64,000 nt of DNA from DASUAS01 sp963841415 (GTDB lineage Bacteria > Actinomycetota > Acidimicrobiia > IMCC26256 > DASPTH01): the NCBI GenBank assembly GCA_963841415.1, contig CAWJCN010000003.1, forward strand, positions 1,302,001 through 1,366,000, in the 5' to 3' direction. The notes under the pieces were generated by a model. The model did not search any database. It saw nothing but the letters and a program-made list of their open reading frames with translations, and was not told the DNA's origin. A program made the position numbers and the translations under genes. Below, piece by piece: positions 7,788-16,294 of the stretch (within the stretch, counting starts at the first letter, position 1; each line of letters begins with the position of its first letter).

Positions 7788-8255
7788 ATGCGACATTTCT
7801 GTACCGTCCACGGCTGGGACGCGCCCGAGCCCTGCGTTCGCTGCACCCACAACCGCCTGACCCGCGAGGAGCAGCTCCAGCGGGCGATCGTGGCCCAGGT
7901 CTCGGGCGATGTCGGCGACGTCGAGAAGCTGTACACGCCGAGCGTGGTGGGCACCGGCCCGGCGACGGCGGCGCGTTCCCGTGAGGAGCTGGCGGTGGAG
8001 ATCGAGGAGCGGCGCGACGCGCTGTTGCACGAGCAGGTGACCTTCGGACGGATCGAGAGCCGGGGGGACATGGTGCGGCTCGAATGGGAGGCGTCCGGGC
8101 TGCACGTCGGACCGCTCGCGCTGCCGGGCACGGGCGCGGTGCTGGAGCCGACCGGGCTCGTCCTCCGGGTCCGGGCGGTCACCGTGGCGAGGTTCGAGGG
8201 CCGGCGTATCGCTTCGTGGCGGGGCCACTGGGAGGACATGTCGCTGGCGTCATGA
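7788..8255 (+). CDS. SnoaL/NTF2-like protein with N-terminal Cys cluster
   Basis: About 155 aa. The N-terminus has FCTVHGW followed by CVRC, a possible small zinc site. The rest has the length and pattern of a SnoaL-like NTF2 fold (the IVAQVSGDVGDVEKLYTP helix, then beta-rich segments ending ASWRGHWED). Such proteins are cyclases, isomerases or have no known activity; the family call is tentative. The GTG at 7761 is an alternative start adding 9 residues. It is divergent from the GS-like gene. Confidence 0.6.
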   Translation: MRHFCTVHGWDAPEPCVRCTHNRLTREEQLQRAIVAQVSGDVGDVEKLYTPSVVGTGPATAARSREELAVEIEERRDALLHEQVTFGRIESRGDMVRLEWEASGLHVGPLALPGTGAVLEPTGLVLRVRAVTVARFEGRRIASWRGHWEDMSLAS

Positions 8256-8266
8256 CCTTGCCCGAG

Positions 8267-8286
8267 TGGTATCCATTCGGATACCA
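8267..8286. promoter_or_regulatory. Palindromic operator upstream of XRE gene
   Basis: TGGTATCCATTCGGATACCA is a perfect inverted repeat (8-bp arms, 4-nt centre) ending 7 nt before the XRE start codon. The position over the promoter/RBS is typical of autoregulation by the encoded HTH protein. Confidence 0.75.
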
Positions 8287-8293
8287 TAAGGGC

Positions 8294-8611
8294 ATGGACG
8301 CCGCCCTGACGCTCCGCCGAGCTCGGCAACGGGCCGGGCTGACCCTGCGAGCGCTCGCGGCACGGGCCGACACCTCGCACTCCACGCTCTCGGCGTACGA
8401 GACCGGGCGGAAGGTGCCAACGGTCGAGACGCTCGACCGCATCGTGCGCGCGGCCGGGTACGAGCTCGGGGTCGAGCTCACACCGGCCGTCGGCGGCTCC
8501 GACCGCACCGCGCGCGGACGCGAGCTCGCCGAGGTGCTCGACCTGGCTGAGCAGTTCCCGGCGCGCCACGCGGCGACGCTCGAGATCCCGGCCTTCCCGC
8601 GGGCCTCGTGA
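8294..8611 (+). CDS. XRE-family HTH regulator, possible antitoxin
   Basis: 105 aa. The Cro/C1-type helix-turn-helix occupies about residues 5-60 (LRRARQRAGLTLRALA, then the recognition helix region TSHSTLSAYETGRKVPTVET). The C-terminal 40 residues are likely an interaction tail. A perfect palindrome just upstream suggests self-repression. Its stop overlaps the GTG of the nucleotidyltransferase gene (GTGA), so the two are translationally coupled, the usual layout of an antitoxin-toxin operon. Antitoxin function is inferred. Confidence 0.8.
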   Translation: MDAALTLRRARQRAGLTLRALAARADTSHSTLSAYETGRKVPTVETLDRIVRAAGYELGVELTPAVGGSDRTARGRELAEVLDLAEQFPARHAATLEIPAFPRAS

Positions 8612-9141
8612 GCTCGCTGGTCGAGAAGATCGTCACGATCCACTCCGCGCTGGACGACGCCGAGATCCCGCACACGTTCGGAGGGGCGCTCGCACTCGCG
8701 TGGTGCACGCAACGTGCCAGGGGCACGATCGACATCGACCTCAACGTGTTCGTCGATCGATCTCGCACCGGGGAGCTGCTCGCCGCACTGCCGGCCGGCG
8801 TGAAGTGGTCCGCCGACGATCGCGGTCGCATCGAGCGCGACGGGCAGGTGCGTCTCTGGTGGGACGACACGCCGGTCGATGTCTTCGTCAACACCACCGA
8901 GTACCACGAACAGGTAGGTGAGCACTGTCGACGAGAGCCGTTCGGAGGACAGGAGATGCCGTTCCTCGCGTGCACCGACCTCGCGGTGTTCAAGGCCTTC
9001 TTCGACCGCACCAAGGACTGGGCTGATCTCGAGGAGATGGCAACCGCGGGGACGCTCGACACCGATCGCGTCGCCGGCATCCTGACGCACTACCTCGGCG
9101 CGAACGACCCGCGGATCACGCGCCTCCGCGAGATCGGCTGA
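8608..9141 (+). CDS. Nucleotidyltransferase-fold protein, putative toxin
   Basis: 177 aa. The fold is shown by GG at residues 25-26, the catalytic acidic pair in TIDIDL (D42, D44) and a third acidic residue in VDVFV (D91). The segment FKAFFDRTKDWADLEEM resembles AbiEii/MenT and related DUF6036-type proteins. Known toxins of this fold modify tRNA ends or other targets; the target here is unknown. It overlaps the XRE gene by 4 nt under a palindromic operator. It could instead be a non-toxic nucleotidyltransferase. Confidence 0.72.
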   Translation: MSSLVEKIVTIHSALDDAEIPHTFGGALALAWCTQRARGTIDIDLNVFVDRSRTGELLAALPAGVKWSADDRGRIERDGQVRLWWDDTPVDVFVNTTEYHEQVGEHCRREPFGGQEMPFLACTDLAVFKAFFDRTKDWADLEEMATAGTLDTDRVAGILTHYLGANDPRITRLREIG

Positions 9142-9154
9142 TCCGCGCGAGAGC

Positions 9155-9177
9155 GAGCGGAGGCGAGCGACGGGGAC
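9155..9177. repeat. 23-bp intergenic repeat, copy 1
   Basis: This 23-bp sequence, starting GAGCGGAGGCGAGCGACG, recurs at 22507-22529 with one mismatch. Both copies lie a few bases beyond the stop codon of a minus-strand gene. Confidence 0.7.
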
Positions 9178-9180
9178 ATG

Positions 9181-11115
9181 TCAGTCGACTTCGATGGCGG
9201 CGCCGGCGAACTGGCTGTTGTAGAGACGGGCGTAGGCGCCGTCGCGTGTCAGCAGCTCGCGGTGGTTGCCCTGTTCCACGATGGCGCCGTTCTCCATCAC
9301 GAGGATGGTGTCGGCGTCGCGGATCGTCGAGAGACGGTGCGCGATGACGAAGCTCGTGCGATTGGTGCGCAGCGCGGCCATCGCCTTCTGGATGAGCACC
9401 TCGGTGCGGGTGTCGACCGAGCTGGTGGCCTCGTCGAGGATGAGGATGGTCGGGTCGGCGAGGAACGCGCGCGCGATGGTGAGCAGCTGCTTCTCGCCGG
9501 CCGACACGCTCGAGCCTTCGTCGTCGACGACGGTGTCGTAACCGTCGGGAAGCGAACGGACGAAGTGGTCGACGTGGGTGGCCTTGGCCGCCTCGACGAT
9601 CTGCGCCTCGGTCGCGTCCGGGTTGCCGAACGCGATGTTCTCGCGGATGGTGCCCTCGAACAGCCAGGTGTCCTGGAGGACCATGCCGACGTTGGCCCGC
9701 AGGTCGTGCCGGCGCATCTCGGCGACGTCGCGGCCGTCGAGCGTGATGACGCCACCGTCGAGCTCGTAGAAGCGCATCACCAGGTTCACCAGCGTGGTCT
9801 TGCCCGCGCCGGTGGGGCCGACGATGGCCACCGTGGCGCCGGGCTCGGCGACCAGGGACAGGTCCTCGATCAGCGGGCGGCTCGGGTCGTACGCGAAGTT
9901 GACGTTGGTGAACTCGATGCGGCCCTGCGGGTCGTCGTCGGTGAGCGGATCGGCGGGGTCGGGGCTCTGCTCGTCGACGTCGAGGAGCTCGAACACCCGC
10001 TCGAGCGACGCGATGCCCGACTGCAGCACGTTGGCCATCGCCGCGAGCTGCGTGAGTGGCTGGGTGAACTGGCGTGAGTACTGGATGAAGGCCTGGATGT
10101 CGCCGATGCTCATCTGGCCCGAGGTGACGCGCAGGCCACCGACGACCGCGATGGCGAGGAAGTTCAAGTTGCCGAGGAACATCATCGCCGGCTGGATCGT
10201 CCCCGAGATGAACTGCGCGCCGAAGCTCGATTCGTAGAGCTGTTCGTTCTCGTCGTCGAAGGTGCGCTGCACTTCGTCCTGCTGGCCGAACACGCGCACC
10301 AGGTTGTGGCCGGTGAACGCTTCCTCGATCTGCCCGTTCAGGGTGCCCGTGAACCGCCATTGCGCGATGAAGCGCTTCTTCGACCGAGAGGTGATGAACC
10401 GCATCGTCAGGAGCGAGAGCGGCACCGTGACGATCGTGATCACCGCCAGCAACGGCGAGATCGAGATCATCATGATCACGACGCCGATGATCGTGAGCGT
10501 CGACGTGAGCATCATGCTGAGCGTCTGCTGGAGGCTCTGCGCGACGTTGTCGATGTCGTTCGTGACGCGGCTCAACAGGTCGCCGCGAGGCTGGCTGTCG
10601 ATGTACGACAGCGGGAGTCGGTTGAGCTTGTCTTCGACATCGCTCCGCAACATGTGCATCGAACGCTGCACCACGCCGGCGAGGATGAAGCTCTGCGTGT
10701 AGGAGAGGAGGCCGGCGCACACGTAGATGAGCAGCGCCGTGAGCAGCACGTTGTGCAGCTCGCCGAAGTCGATGCCGTTCGGGCTCTGGATGCCGGCGAC
10801 GACGACGTTGGTGGCGTGGCCGAGGATCCGGGGCCCGATCACCGTCAGCGTCACGCTGACGAGGGCGAAGAACATCACCGCCGCGACCCGGAGCCGCTCC
10901 GGGCGCATGCGGCGCAGCAGTCGCCGCACGACGTTGCCGAAGTTCTCCGAGCGCTCCACCGGCATCCCGACGCCGAAGCGCGTGCCCGCATTCACCGCGG
11001 TGCGCTGACCCGCGACGGGGATCTCTTCGTCCTGCTTCTTCCGGCCCTTGCCGTTCGGCGTTGCGCCGTTCCCGCCGGCGCCGTTGGTCGCCACTATGCC
11101 GTCTCCATCGGGCAC
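9181..11115 (-). CDS. ABC exporter half-transporter with catalytic ATPase site
   Basis: 644 aa: a hydrophilic N-terminal tail of about 70 residues, six membrane segments (about 75-370) and an ATPase domain with Walker A GPTGAGKTT (about 427), signature SVSAGEKQL (about 536) and Walker B LILDEATSSVD with the catalytic Glu. The signature is non-consensus, whereas the partner at 11150 has a good signature but an Asp in place of the Glu. This is the split pattern of heterodimeric exporters such as BmrCD or TM287/288. It lies 34 nt downstream of the partner. Start GTG. Substrate unknown, probably drugs or lipids. Confidence 0.88.
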   Translation of the reverse strand: MPDGDGIVATNGAGGNGATPNGKGRKKQDEEIPVAGQRTAVNAGTRFGVGMPVERSENFGNVVRRLLRRMRPERLRVAAVMFFALVSVTLTVIGPRILGHATNVVVAGIQSPNGIDFGELHNVLLTALLIYVCAGLLSYTQSFILAGVVQRSMHMLRSDVEDKLNRLPLSYIDSQPRGDLLSRVTNDIDNVAQSLQQTLSMMLTSTLTIIGVVIMMISISPLLAVITIVTVPLSLLTMRFITSRSKKRFIAQWRFTGTLNGQIEEAFTGHNLVRVFGQQDEVQRTFDDENEQLYESSFGAQFISGTIQPAMMFLGNLNFLAIAVVGGLRVTSGQMSIGDIQAFIQYSRQFTQPLTQLAAMANVLQSGIASLERVFELLDVDEQSPDPADPLTDDDPQGRIEFTNVNFAYDPSRPLIEDLSLVAEPGATVAIVGPTGAGKTTLVNLVMRFYELDGGVITLDGRDVAEMRRHDLRANVGMVLQDTWLFEGTIRENIAFGNPDATEAQIVEAAKATHVDHFVRSLPDGYDTVVDDEGSSVSAGEKQLLTIARAFLADPTILILDEATSSVDTRTEVLIQKAMAALRTNRTSFVIAHRLSTIRDADTILVMENGAIVEQGNHRELLTRDGAYARLYNSQFAGAAIEVD

Positions 11116-11149
11116 TCGCTACTCGCCGGGGTACCCGGCTCGCTCACGC

Positions 11150-12886
11150 TCATGCCACCTCCTCTTCGGCGACGAACTGCGAGTCCACGATCTCCTGGTA
11201 CGTGGGGCAGGTGTCGAGCAGGTCGCGGTGCGTGCCGAGCCCGACGATGCGTCCCTCCTCGAGCACGAGGATCTGCTCGGCCCGCACGATGGTGGACACG
11301 CGCTGCGCGACGACGACCGTCACCGCGTCGGTCGTGACCGGTGCCAGCGCGGCGCGGAGCCGAGCGTCGGTGGCGAGGTCGAGCGCGGAGAACGAGTCGT
11401 CGAACAGGTAGATGGCCGACTGGTGCGCGAGCGCGCGCGCGATCGCGAGACGCTGACGCTGCCCGCCGGACACGTTGGTGCCACCCTGCGCGATCGGCGA
11501 GTCGAGCTGTTCGGGCTTCCGCTCCACGAAATCGCGCGCCTGGGCGACCTCGAGCGCCTCCCAGACCTCGGCGTCGGTGGCGGCCTGGTTGCCGAAGCGC
11601 ACGTTGCTCGCCACCGTGCCCGAGAACAGGAAGGGCTTCTGCGGGACGAAGCCGATGAGGCGCTCGAGCAACCGGTGGTCGAGGTCGCGCACGTCGACCC
11701 CGCCGATGAGCACCTGTCCCTTGGTGGCGTCGAACAGCCGGGCGATCAGGTTGAGCAGTGCGGTCTTTCCCGAGCCGGTGCTCCCGATGATGGCCAGCGT
11801 CTGGCCGGCCTCGACCCGGAAGTTGATGTCGCGCAACACCGGCTGTTCGGCGCCGGGGAACGAGAACTCGGCGTCACGTAGCTCCAGCGACACGGCACCG
11901 GGCAGCTCGGTGATGCCGTCCTCCGGTGCCACCACCGACGTCGACGTCCGCAGCACCTCCTGGATGCGCCCGGCGCAGACCGAAGCGCGTGGCCCCATCA
12001 TGAGGACGAACGTGCTCATCATCACGGCCATCAGGATCTGGATGAGATAGCTGAGGAACGCGACGAGCGCGCCGACCTGCATCTGCCCTGCGTTGATGCG
12101 ATCGGCCCCGAACCACACCGCGGCGACACTCGAGAGGTTGATCGTGAGCAACACGGCGGGGAACATCACCGCCATCATCCGACCGGTCTTCAGCGAGGTC
12201 TCGGTGAGGTCGGCGTTCGCCTTCCCGAAGCGCGCCGCTTCGTCGGGCTCCCGCACGAAGGCACGTACGACGCGCATCCCGCTGATCTGCTCTCGGAGCA
12301 CCTGGTTCACGCGGTCGATGCGGTCCTGCATCTTGGTGAACTGCGGGTGCATGCGGATCGCGACCTGGCCGACACTCAGCAGCAGGAACGGGATGGCGAC
12401 GAGCAGGATCAACGAGAGGGGCCCGTCCTCGCGGACCGCGAAGAACACGCCACCGATGATCATGATCGGGGCGGTGACGAACAACGTGCACGTCATCAGG
12501 ACGAAGACCTGGACCTGCGTGACGTCGTTGGTGATGCGCGTGATCAGCGACGGAGCACCGAACTGCCCCACCTCGCGGGCGGAATAGCCCATGACGGTGT
12601 GGAACAGGTCGCGGCGGACGTCGCGCCCGAAGCCCATGGCCGAGCGCGCGCCGTAGAAGGTCGCCGCGATGGCGAAGACGACCTGCACGGCCGTGACCGC
12701 GAGCATCACGGCACCGACATCCCAGATGTAGCTCGTCGGGCCCTTCGCGGTGATGTGGTCGATGATGTCGGCGTTGAGTGTCGGCAGGGTCAGTGTGGCG
12801 AGGGTCTGGATGGTCTGGAACACGAGGACGAGACCGAGCCACTTGGCGTAGGGCCGCAGGTAGTCGCGCATGAGCTGGATCAGCAC
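11150..12886 (-). CDS. ABC exporter half-transporter with degenerate ATPase site
   Basis: 578 aa, six membrane segments then an ATPase domain. Walker A GSTGSGKTA (about 367) and signature NVSGGQRQR (about 469) are normal, but Walker B reads YLFDDSFSALD, with Asp replacing the catalytic Glu. It should pair with the product of 9181-11115 to give one consensus and one degenerate ATP site. The GTG at 12886 overlaps the end of the TetR gene by 7 nt, so regulator and exporter share a transcript. A plausible function is efflux of a toxic compound that is the TetR ligand. Confidence 0.87.
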   Translation of the reverse strand: MLIQLMRDYLRPYAKWLGLVLVFQTIQTLATLTLPTLNADIIDHITAKGPTSYIWDVGAVMLAVTAVQVVFAIAATFYGARSAMGFGRDVRRDLFHTVMGYSAREVGQFGAPSLITRITNDVTQVQVFVLMTCTLFVTAPIMIIGGVFFAVREDGPLSLILLVAIPFLLLSVGQVAIRMHPQFTKMQDRIDRVNQVLREQISGMRVVRAFVREPDEAARFGKANADLTETSLKTGRMMAVMFPAVLLTINLSSVAAVWFGADRINAGQMQVGALVAFLSYLIQILMAVMMSTFVLMMGPRASVCAGRIQEVLRTSTSVVAPEDGITELPGAVSLELRDAEFSFPGAEQPVLRDINFRVEAGQTLAIIGSTGSGKTALLNLIARLFDATKGQVLIGGVDVRDLDHRLLERLIGFVPQKPFLFSGTVASNVRFGNQAATDAEVWEALEVAQARDFVERKPEQLDSPIAQGGTNVSGGQRQRLAIARALAHQSAIYLFDDSFSALDLATDARLRAALAPVTTDAVTVVVAQRVSTIVRAEQILVLEEGRIVGLGTHRDLLDTCPTYQEIVDSQFVAEEEVA

Positions 12887-13473
12887 GGCGACTCCTTCGG
12901 CGAGGCCACGCGGATGCCGTCGAGCAGCACGCCGACGATCTCGTCTGAGCTGAGCGGCGTGTCGGTGCCGAACGCGGGATGGACGCAGGCGAACGTGAGA
13001 CCTCGGAGCACACGCGCCGCGTCGGCCGGCGCGCGGTTGAGCTGGTCGGCGGCCGACTCGAAGATCGCGATCAACGCGGGAAGATCGGTGCTGCGCTGCT
13101 GCGACACGCCACGAGTGGTGCCGGCGGCCGCGCTCAGCACGTTGAACACGTACAGAGTTCGCCGGCGGAGGATCTCCACCGCGGCAACGAGGCGGTCCTC
13201 GAACGAGAGGCTGGCGTCGATCTGCTGGATCGCGGCCTCCGTGGGGGAGGGGTCGAGCGCGGCGGCGATCACGGCGTCGAGCAACGCGGTCTTGTCGGAG
13301 AAGACCCGGAAGATCGTGCCCTCGGCGATGCCGGCGGCGGTGGCGATCTCGCGGGTGGTGATGGCGGTGCCCTGCTCGAGGAACAGGGGGAGCGCGGCCG
13401 CGACGATGGCGGATCGCCGCTCCTCGGTGGGCAGCGCGGCCGCCCGTCCTCGTCCTTGTACCTGCGTGGGCAT
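12880..13473 (-). CDS. TetR-family repressor of the exporter operon
   Basis: 197 aa from the ATG at 13471-13473. The N-terminal HTH (about residues 15-60) shows the TetR pattern: ALPLFLEQGTAITTREIATA, then AAGIAEGTIFRVFSDKTALL. The C-terminal ligand domain is variable. A perfect palindrome at 13489-13506 lies 15 nt upstream of the start, and the gene overlaps the first exporter gene. This is a classical self-regulated efflux operon. The ligand is unknown. Confidence 0.88.
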   Translation of the reverse strand: MPTQVQGRGRAAALPTEERRSAIVAAALPLFLEQGTAITTREIATAAGIAEGTIFRVFSDKTALLDAVIAAALDPSPTEAAIQQIDASLSFEDRLVAAVEILRRRTLYVFNVLSAAAGTTRGVSQQRSTDLPALIAIFESAADQLNRAPADAARVLRGLTFACVHPAFGTDTPLSSDEIVGVLLDGIRVASPKESPC

Positions 13474-13488
13474 CCGGCCGATCATACA

Positions 13489-13506
13489 TGAGTGAGTCCT
13501 CACTCA
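13489..13506. promoter_or_regulatory. TetR operator
   Basis: TGAGTGAGTCCTCACTCA is a perfect inverted repeat (8-bp arms, 2-nt centre) between the TetR gene and the divergent VOC gene at 13543. TGAGTGA-type palindromes are common TetR operators. It may control both directions. Confidence 0.8.
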
Positions 13507-13542
13507 GTCATCGATTCCGGCCCGTGTGGCAGCCTGCGGAGT

Positions 13543-14421
13543 ATGCCGGACGTGCGCTGGATGTTCCACGCCACTGCGATGGGGGCGGACTATGACGCGA
13601 TCCTGGAGCCGCTCGCCCGGCTCTTCGGGTGCAGAGTGCTCCACCGCCAGCAGCTCGAGGAGCCGGTCGGCCGCGACGGGGGCATGACCTGGATCGGTGA
13701 CAACTCGATCGAGATCGGCGCCCCGTACGGCGAGGGGTCGTCGGTGACCACCTTCGTCGAGCGCATCGGTGGGGGCATGCACTCGGTCGCCGTGCAGGTC
13801 GACGACCTCTCCGCCACCCTGGCGCGGATCGAACCCCTCGGTGTCGAGGTGGCGGCGCGGATCGGGCCCGACATCGTCTTCACGCGTCCGGGCGCAACGG
13901 CCGGCATCGTCTTCGAGTGGGGCAGCCACGTGCAGGACGACGACCCGCGCTTCGGGGCGCCGGTGCCGCCGTTCACCGCGCCACCGATCGTGAACGTGGA
14001 GCGGATGGCGTTCGTTGCCGCGCTCGTGCGCGACCCCGTGCGCGACGGGGAGCGACTGGCGGAGGTGCTCGACACCGCGCTCCACGCGTACGGCGACGAG
14101 CTCGCGCCGGATGTGCCCCACGTCGCGCTCGATCTGGGAGACTGCATGCTCGCGCTGTACCCGGTGCCGCCCGACTCCGCGACGAGCCGTGCGGTGTGGG
14201 GTGGCGTGTACGAGCGGCCGCGGTGCATCGCGCTGGCGCTCTCGGTGCCCGAGCAGTCGACCGCGGAGCGCGTGCTCGAACACGCCGGCGTCGGCGTGCA
14301 CCACCACGCCGCTGACGGACGTGCGGTCCTCGTCGACGGCCTGCCGTTTCCGGTGCTGCTCACCGACCATCTGCTCGCGGGAGATCCGCGCACGACCCAC
14401 ACCGACCGGGAGGAACGATGA
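13543..14421 (+). CDS. Two-domain VOC/glyoxalase-like protein
   Basis: 292 aa with two betaalpha-beta-beta-beta repeats: the first contains GMHSVAVQVDDLSATLARIE (about residues 86-105), and a second, weaker half follows residue 160. VOC enzymes include dioxygenases, epimerases and lactoylglutathione lyases and need metal ligands spread over the fold, which I cannot assign. The ATG at 13543 lies 36 nt beyond the TetR operator. Its stop overlaps the next gene (ATGA), so the two form an operon. Confidence 0.65.
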   Translation: MPDVRWMFHATAMGADYDAILEPLARLFGCRVLHRQQLEEPVGRDGGMTWIGDNSIEIGAPYGEGSSVTTFVERIGGGMHSVAVQVDDLSATLARIEPLGVEVAARIGPDIVFTRPGATAGIVFEWGSHVQDDDPRFGAPVPPFTAPPIVNVERMAFVAALVRDPVRDGERLAEVLDTALHAYGDELAPDVPHVALDLGDCMLALYPVPPDSATSRAVWGGVYERPRCIALALSVPEQSTAERVLEHAGVGVHHHAADGRAVLVDGLPFPVLLTDHLLAGDPRTTHTDREER

Positions 14422-15059
14422 CGAGCCGCGAAGACCGACTCCGGGCGGTGCTCGAGCCCGCGACCACCGCCGTGCTCACGATGGAGCTGCAGAACGGAGT
14501 GGTGGGGCCCGACGCCATGATGCGCGCCCTCGTCGATGAGCTCGAGCATGACGGCACCCTCGATGCCACGCGACGCCTGTGTGACGCCGCGCGCGACGCC
14601 GGCGCGCGGGTCGTGCACTGCACCGCGGTGGCAAGACCCGACGGAGCCGGGTCGGCTGAGAACTGCAAGATCTTCGCCCTCTCGGCGCGCATGCGCCGGG
14701 AACAGGGCCACTCCGCCACCGACATCGGCACGCCCGGTGCCGAGTTGATCGACGGGTTGCAAGACCCGCGCGACATCGTGGTGCCCCGGCTGCACGGGAT
14801 GACGCCGTTCACGTCGACGGCTCTGGATCAGATATTGCGCAACCTCGGCATCGGAACGGTCGTCGCCACGGGCGTGTCGGTGAACTTGGGTGTCTTCGGC
14901 ATGGCACTCACCGCGCTCGACCTGGGGTACCAGGTCGTGATCCCACGTGACGCGGTCGCCGGTGTGCCGCGCGAATACGTCGACGCCGTCCTCGAGCACT
15001 CGCTGTCCCTCATCGCATCGATCACGACGACTGAGGAGATCCTCTCCCTCTGGTCGTGA
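14418..15059 (+). CDS. Isochorismatase-fold protein lacking the catalytic Cys
   Basis: 213 aa of the cysteine hydrolase/isochorismatase superfamily, recognisable from TAVLTMELQNGVVG, the TPFTSTALDQILR helix and TGVSVNLGVFGMALTALDLG. Active members carry an Asp near the N-terminus, a Lys and a Cys. Here the Asp is replaced by Glu (E23), the Lys region reads VPRLHG, and the Cys position is Gly158. It is either inactive or uses a different chemistry. It overlaps the upstream VOC gene by 4 nt and is convergent with the phosphatase at 15070. Confidence 0.75.
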   Translation: MTSREDRLRAVLEPATTAVLTMELQNGVVGPDAMMRALVDELEHDGTLDATRRLCDAARDAGARVVHCTAVARPDGAGSAENCKIFALSARMRREQGHSATDIGTPGAELIDGLQDPRDIVVPRLHGMTPFTSTALDQILRNLGIGTVVATGVSVNLGVFGMALTALDLGYQVVIPRDAVAGVPREYVDAVLEHSLSLIASITTTEEILSLWS

Positions 15060-15069
15060 CTCGCGCGGT

Positions 15070-16239
15070 TCAGGACGCGAGGCGCACCGCGACGACCGCA
15101 GCGTCGTCGTCGTTGGGGAGCTCCTGCAGCATCTGCTGCATGAGGTGCTCGCACAGCGCGTCGGGCCGGCGCGGTCCCTGCGCGCTGGTCGCGGTCAGGC
15201 GCTGCAGGCTGAGCATGATCGACTCGGTGCGCCGCTCGAGGATGCCGTCGGTGAAGGCCACGAGCGTCATGTCCGGCGTGAGGGTCAACGTGTGGTGCTC
15301 GTAGGACTCGCCGAGCCCCAGTGGCGGGTCGGCCCGGACCTCCACCAGCTCGCACGAGTCGGGTCCGCAGAGCGCGGGCGGGAAATGGCCCGCGAGCGCG
15401 TACTCGAAGCATCCCGAGTTCGGATCGAGCGTGCCGTAGAGCGCGGTCACCATGGTGTCGGGCGAGAACACACGCACGAGCTCGCTCAGCTGCGCCAGGA
15501 CCTCACCGGGCTCCTCGTGGAGGTAGCTGAGGGAGCGCAGGCTGAAGCGCACGTGGGCCATCTCGGCAACCGCGGACAGACCGTGGCCCGCGACATCGCC
15601 GATCGCGACGCCGAGGCGCCCACTGCGCAGCGGCACGAACGCGTACCAGTCACCGCCGATGGCCGATCCCGGTGCCGCCTCGTAGCGCGCCGCGAACTCG
15701 ATGCCGTCGACCTGGGGCATGCGCACCGGGAGCAACGCGCGCTGCACGTTCTGCATGAGCCGGTGGTCTTCGACGACACGCCGCACGAGCGCAGCCTGAC
15801 GTTCCTCGCGCTCGGTGACGTCGAGCACGACACCGACGGTGCCGACGGGGTTGCCGTCGTCGTCGGTGAGCACGCGACCGCGACCCTCGAGCCAGTGGAG
15901 CGAGCCGTCGGGCCACTCCGAGCGGTGCACCAGCACGTACGGGCCCGGATTGGCGAGCGCCGCTTGGAGGCGCGCGACGCACTCGGCGCGGTCGTCGGGG
16001 TAGAGGGAGGCCTGCCAGTCGTCGTAGGTCCCGCCGAACGAGCCGGGCGCCATGCCGTGCATGGCTTCCAGGCGGGCGTCCCAGATGGTCAGTCCGGTGT
16101 CCTGGTCCCACGACCAGGTGCCGAGCTTGCCCGCCTCGAGAGCGAGCTCGAGGCGCTCGTGCTCCAGTCGCTCGTCCACTGGGGTGATCCTGACGTCCGC
16201 ATCGGCCGGGTGGCCCCTGCCGGCCCGGATCCATCCCAT
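15070..16239 (-). CDS. PAS-domain SpoIIE-type PP2C phosphatase
   Basis: 389 aa from the ATG at 16237-16239. A PAS/PAC sensor domain (about residues 38-143; LGTWSWDQDTGLTIWD, then GRGRVLTDDDGNPVGTVGVV) precedes a PP2C domain (about 160-389) with GGDWYAF, GDVAGHG, FTDGILE and DDAAVVAVR, so the metal sites are intact. Proteins of this kind (RsbP-like) sense a signal through PAS and dephosphorylate a STAS antagonist. There is no membrane segment, so it is cytoplasmic. Its target could be any of the three STAS proteins in this window or one elsewhere. Confidence 0.88.
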   Translation of the reverse strand: MGWIRAGRGHPADADVRITPVDERLEHERLELALEAGKLGTWSWDQDTGLTIWDARLEAMHGMAPGSFGGTYDDWQASLYPDDRAECVARLQAALANPGPYVLVHRSEWPDGSLHWLEGRGRVLTDDDGNPVGTVGVVLDVTEREERQAALVRRVVEDHRLMQNVQRALLPVRMPQVDGIEFAARYEAAPGSAIGGDWYAFVPLRSGRLGVAIGDVAGHGLSAVAEMAHVRFSLRSLSYLHEEPGEVLAQLSELVRVFSPDTMVTALYGTLDPNSGCFEYALAGHFPPALCGPDSCELVEVRADPPLGLGESYEHHTLTLTPDMTLVAFTDGILERRTESIMLSLQRLTATSAQGPRRPDALCEHLMQQMLQELPNDDDAAVVAVRLAS

Positions 16240-16294
16240 TCTCACGGACCGGGGTGGTCGCTGCCAACCACGCCGCGTGCGCTGTACTGGTGCG

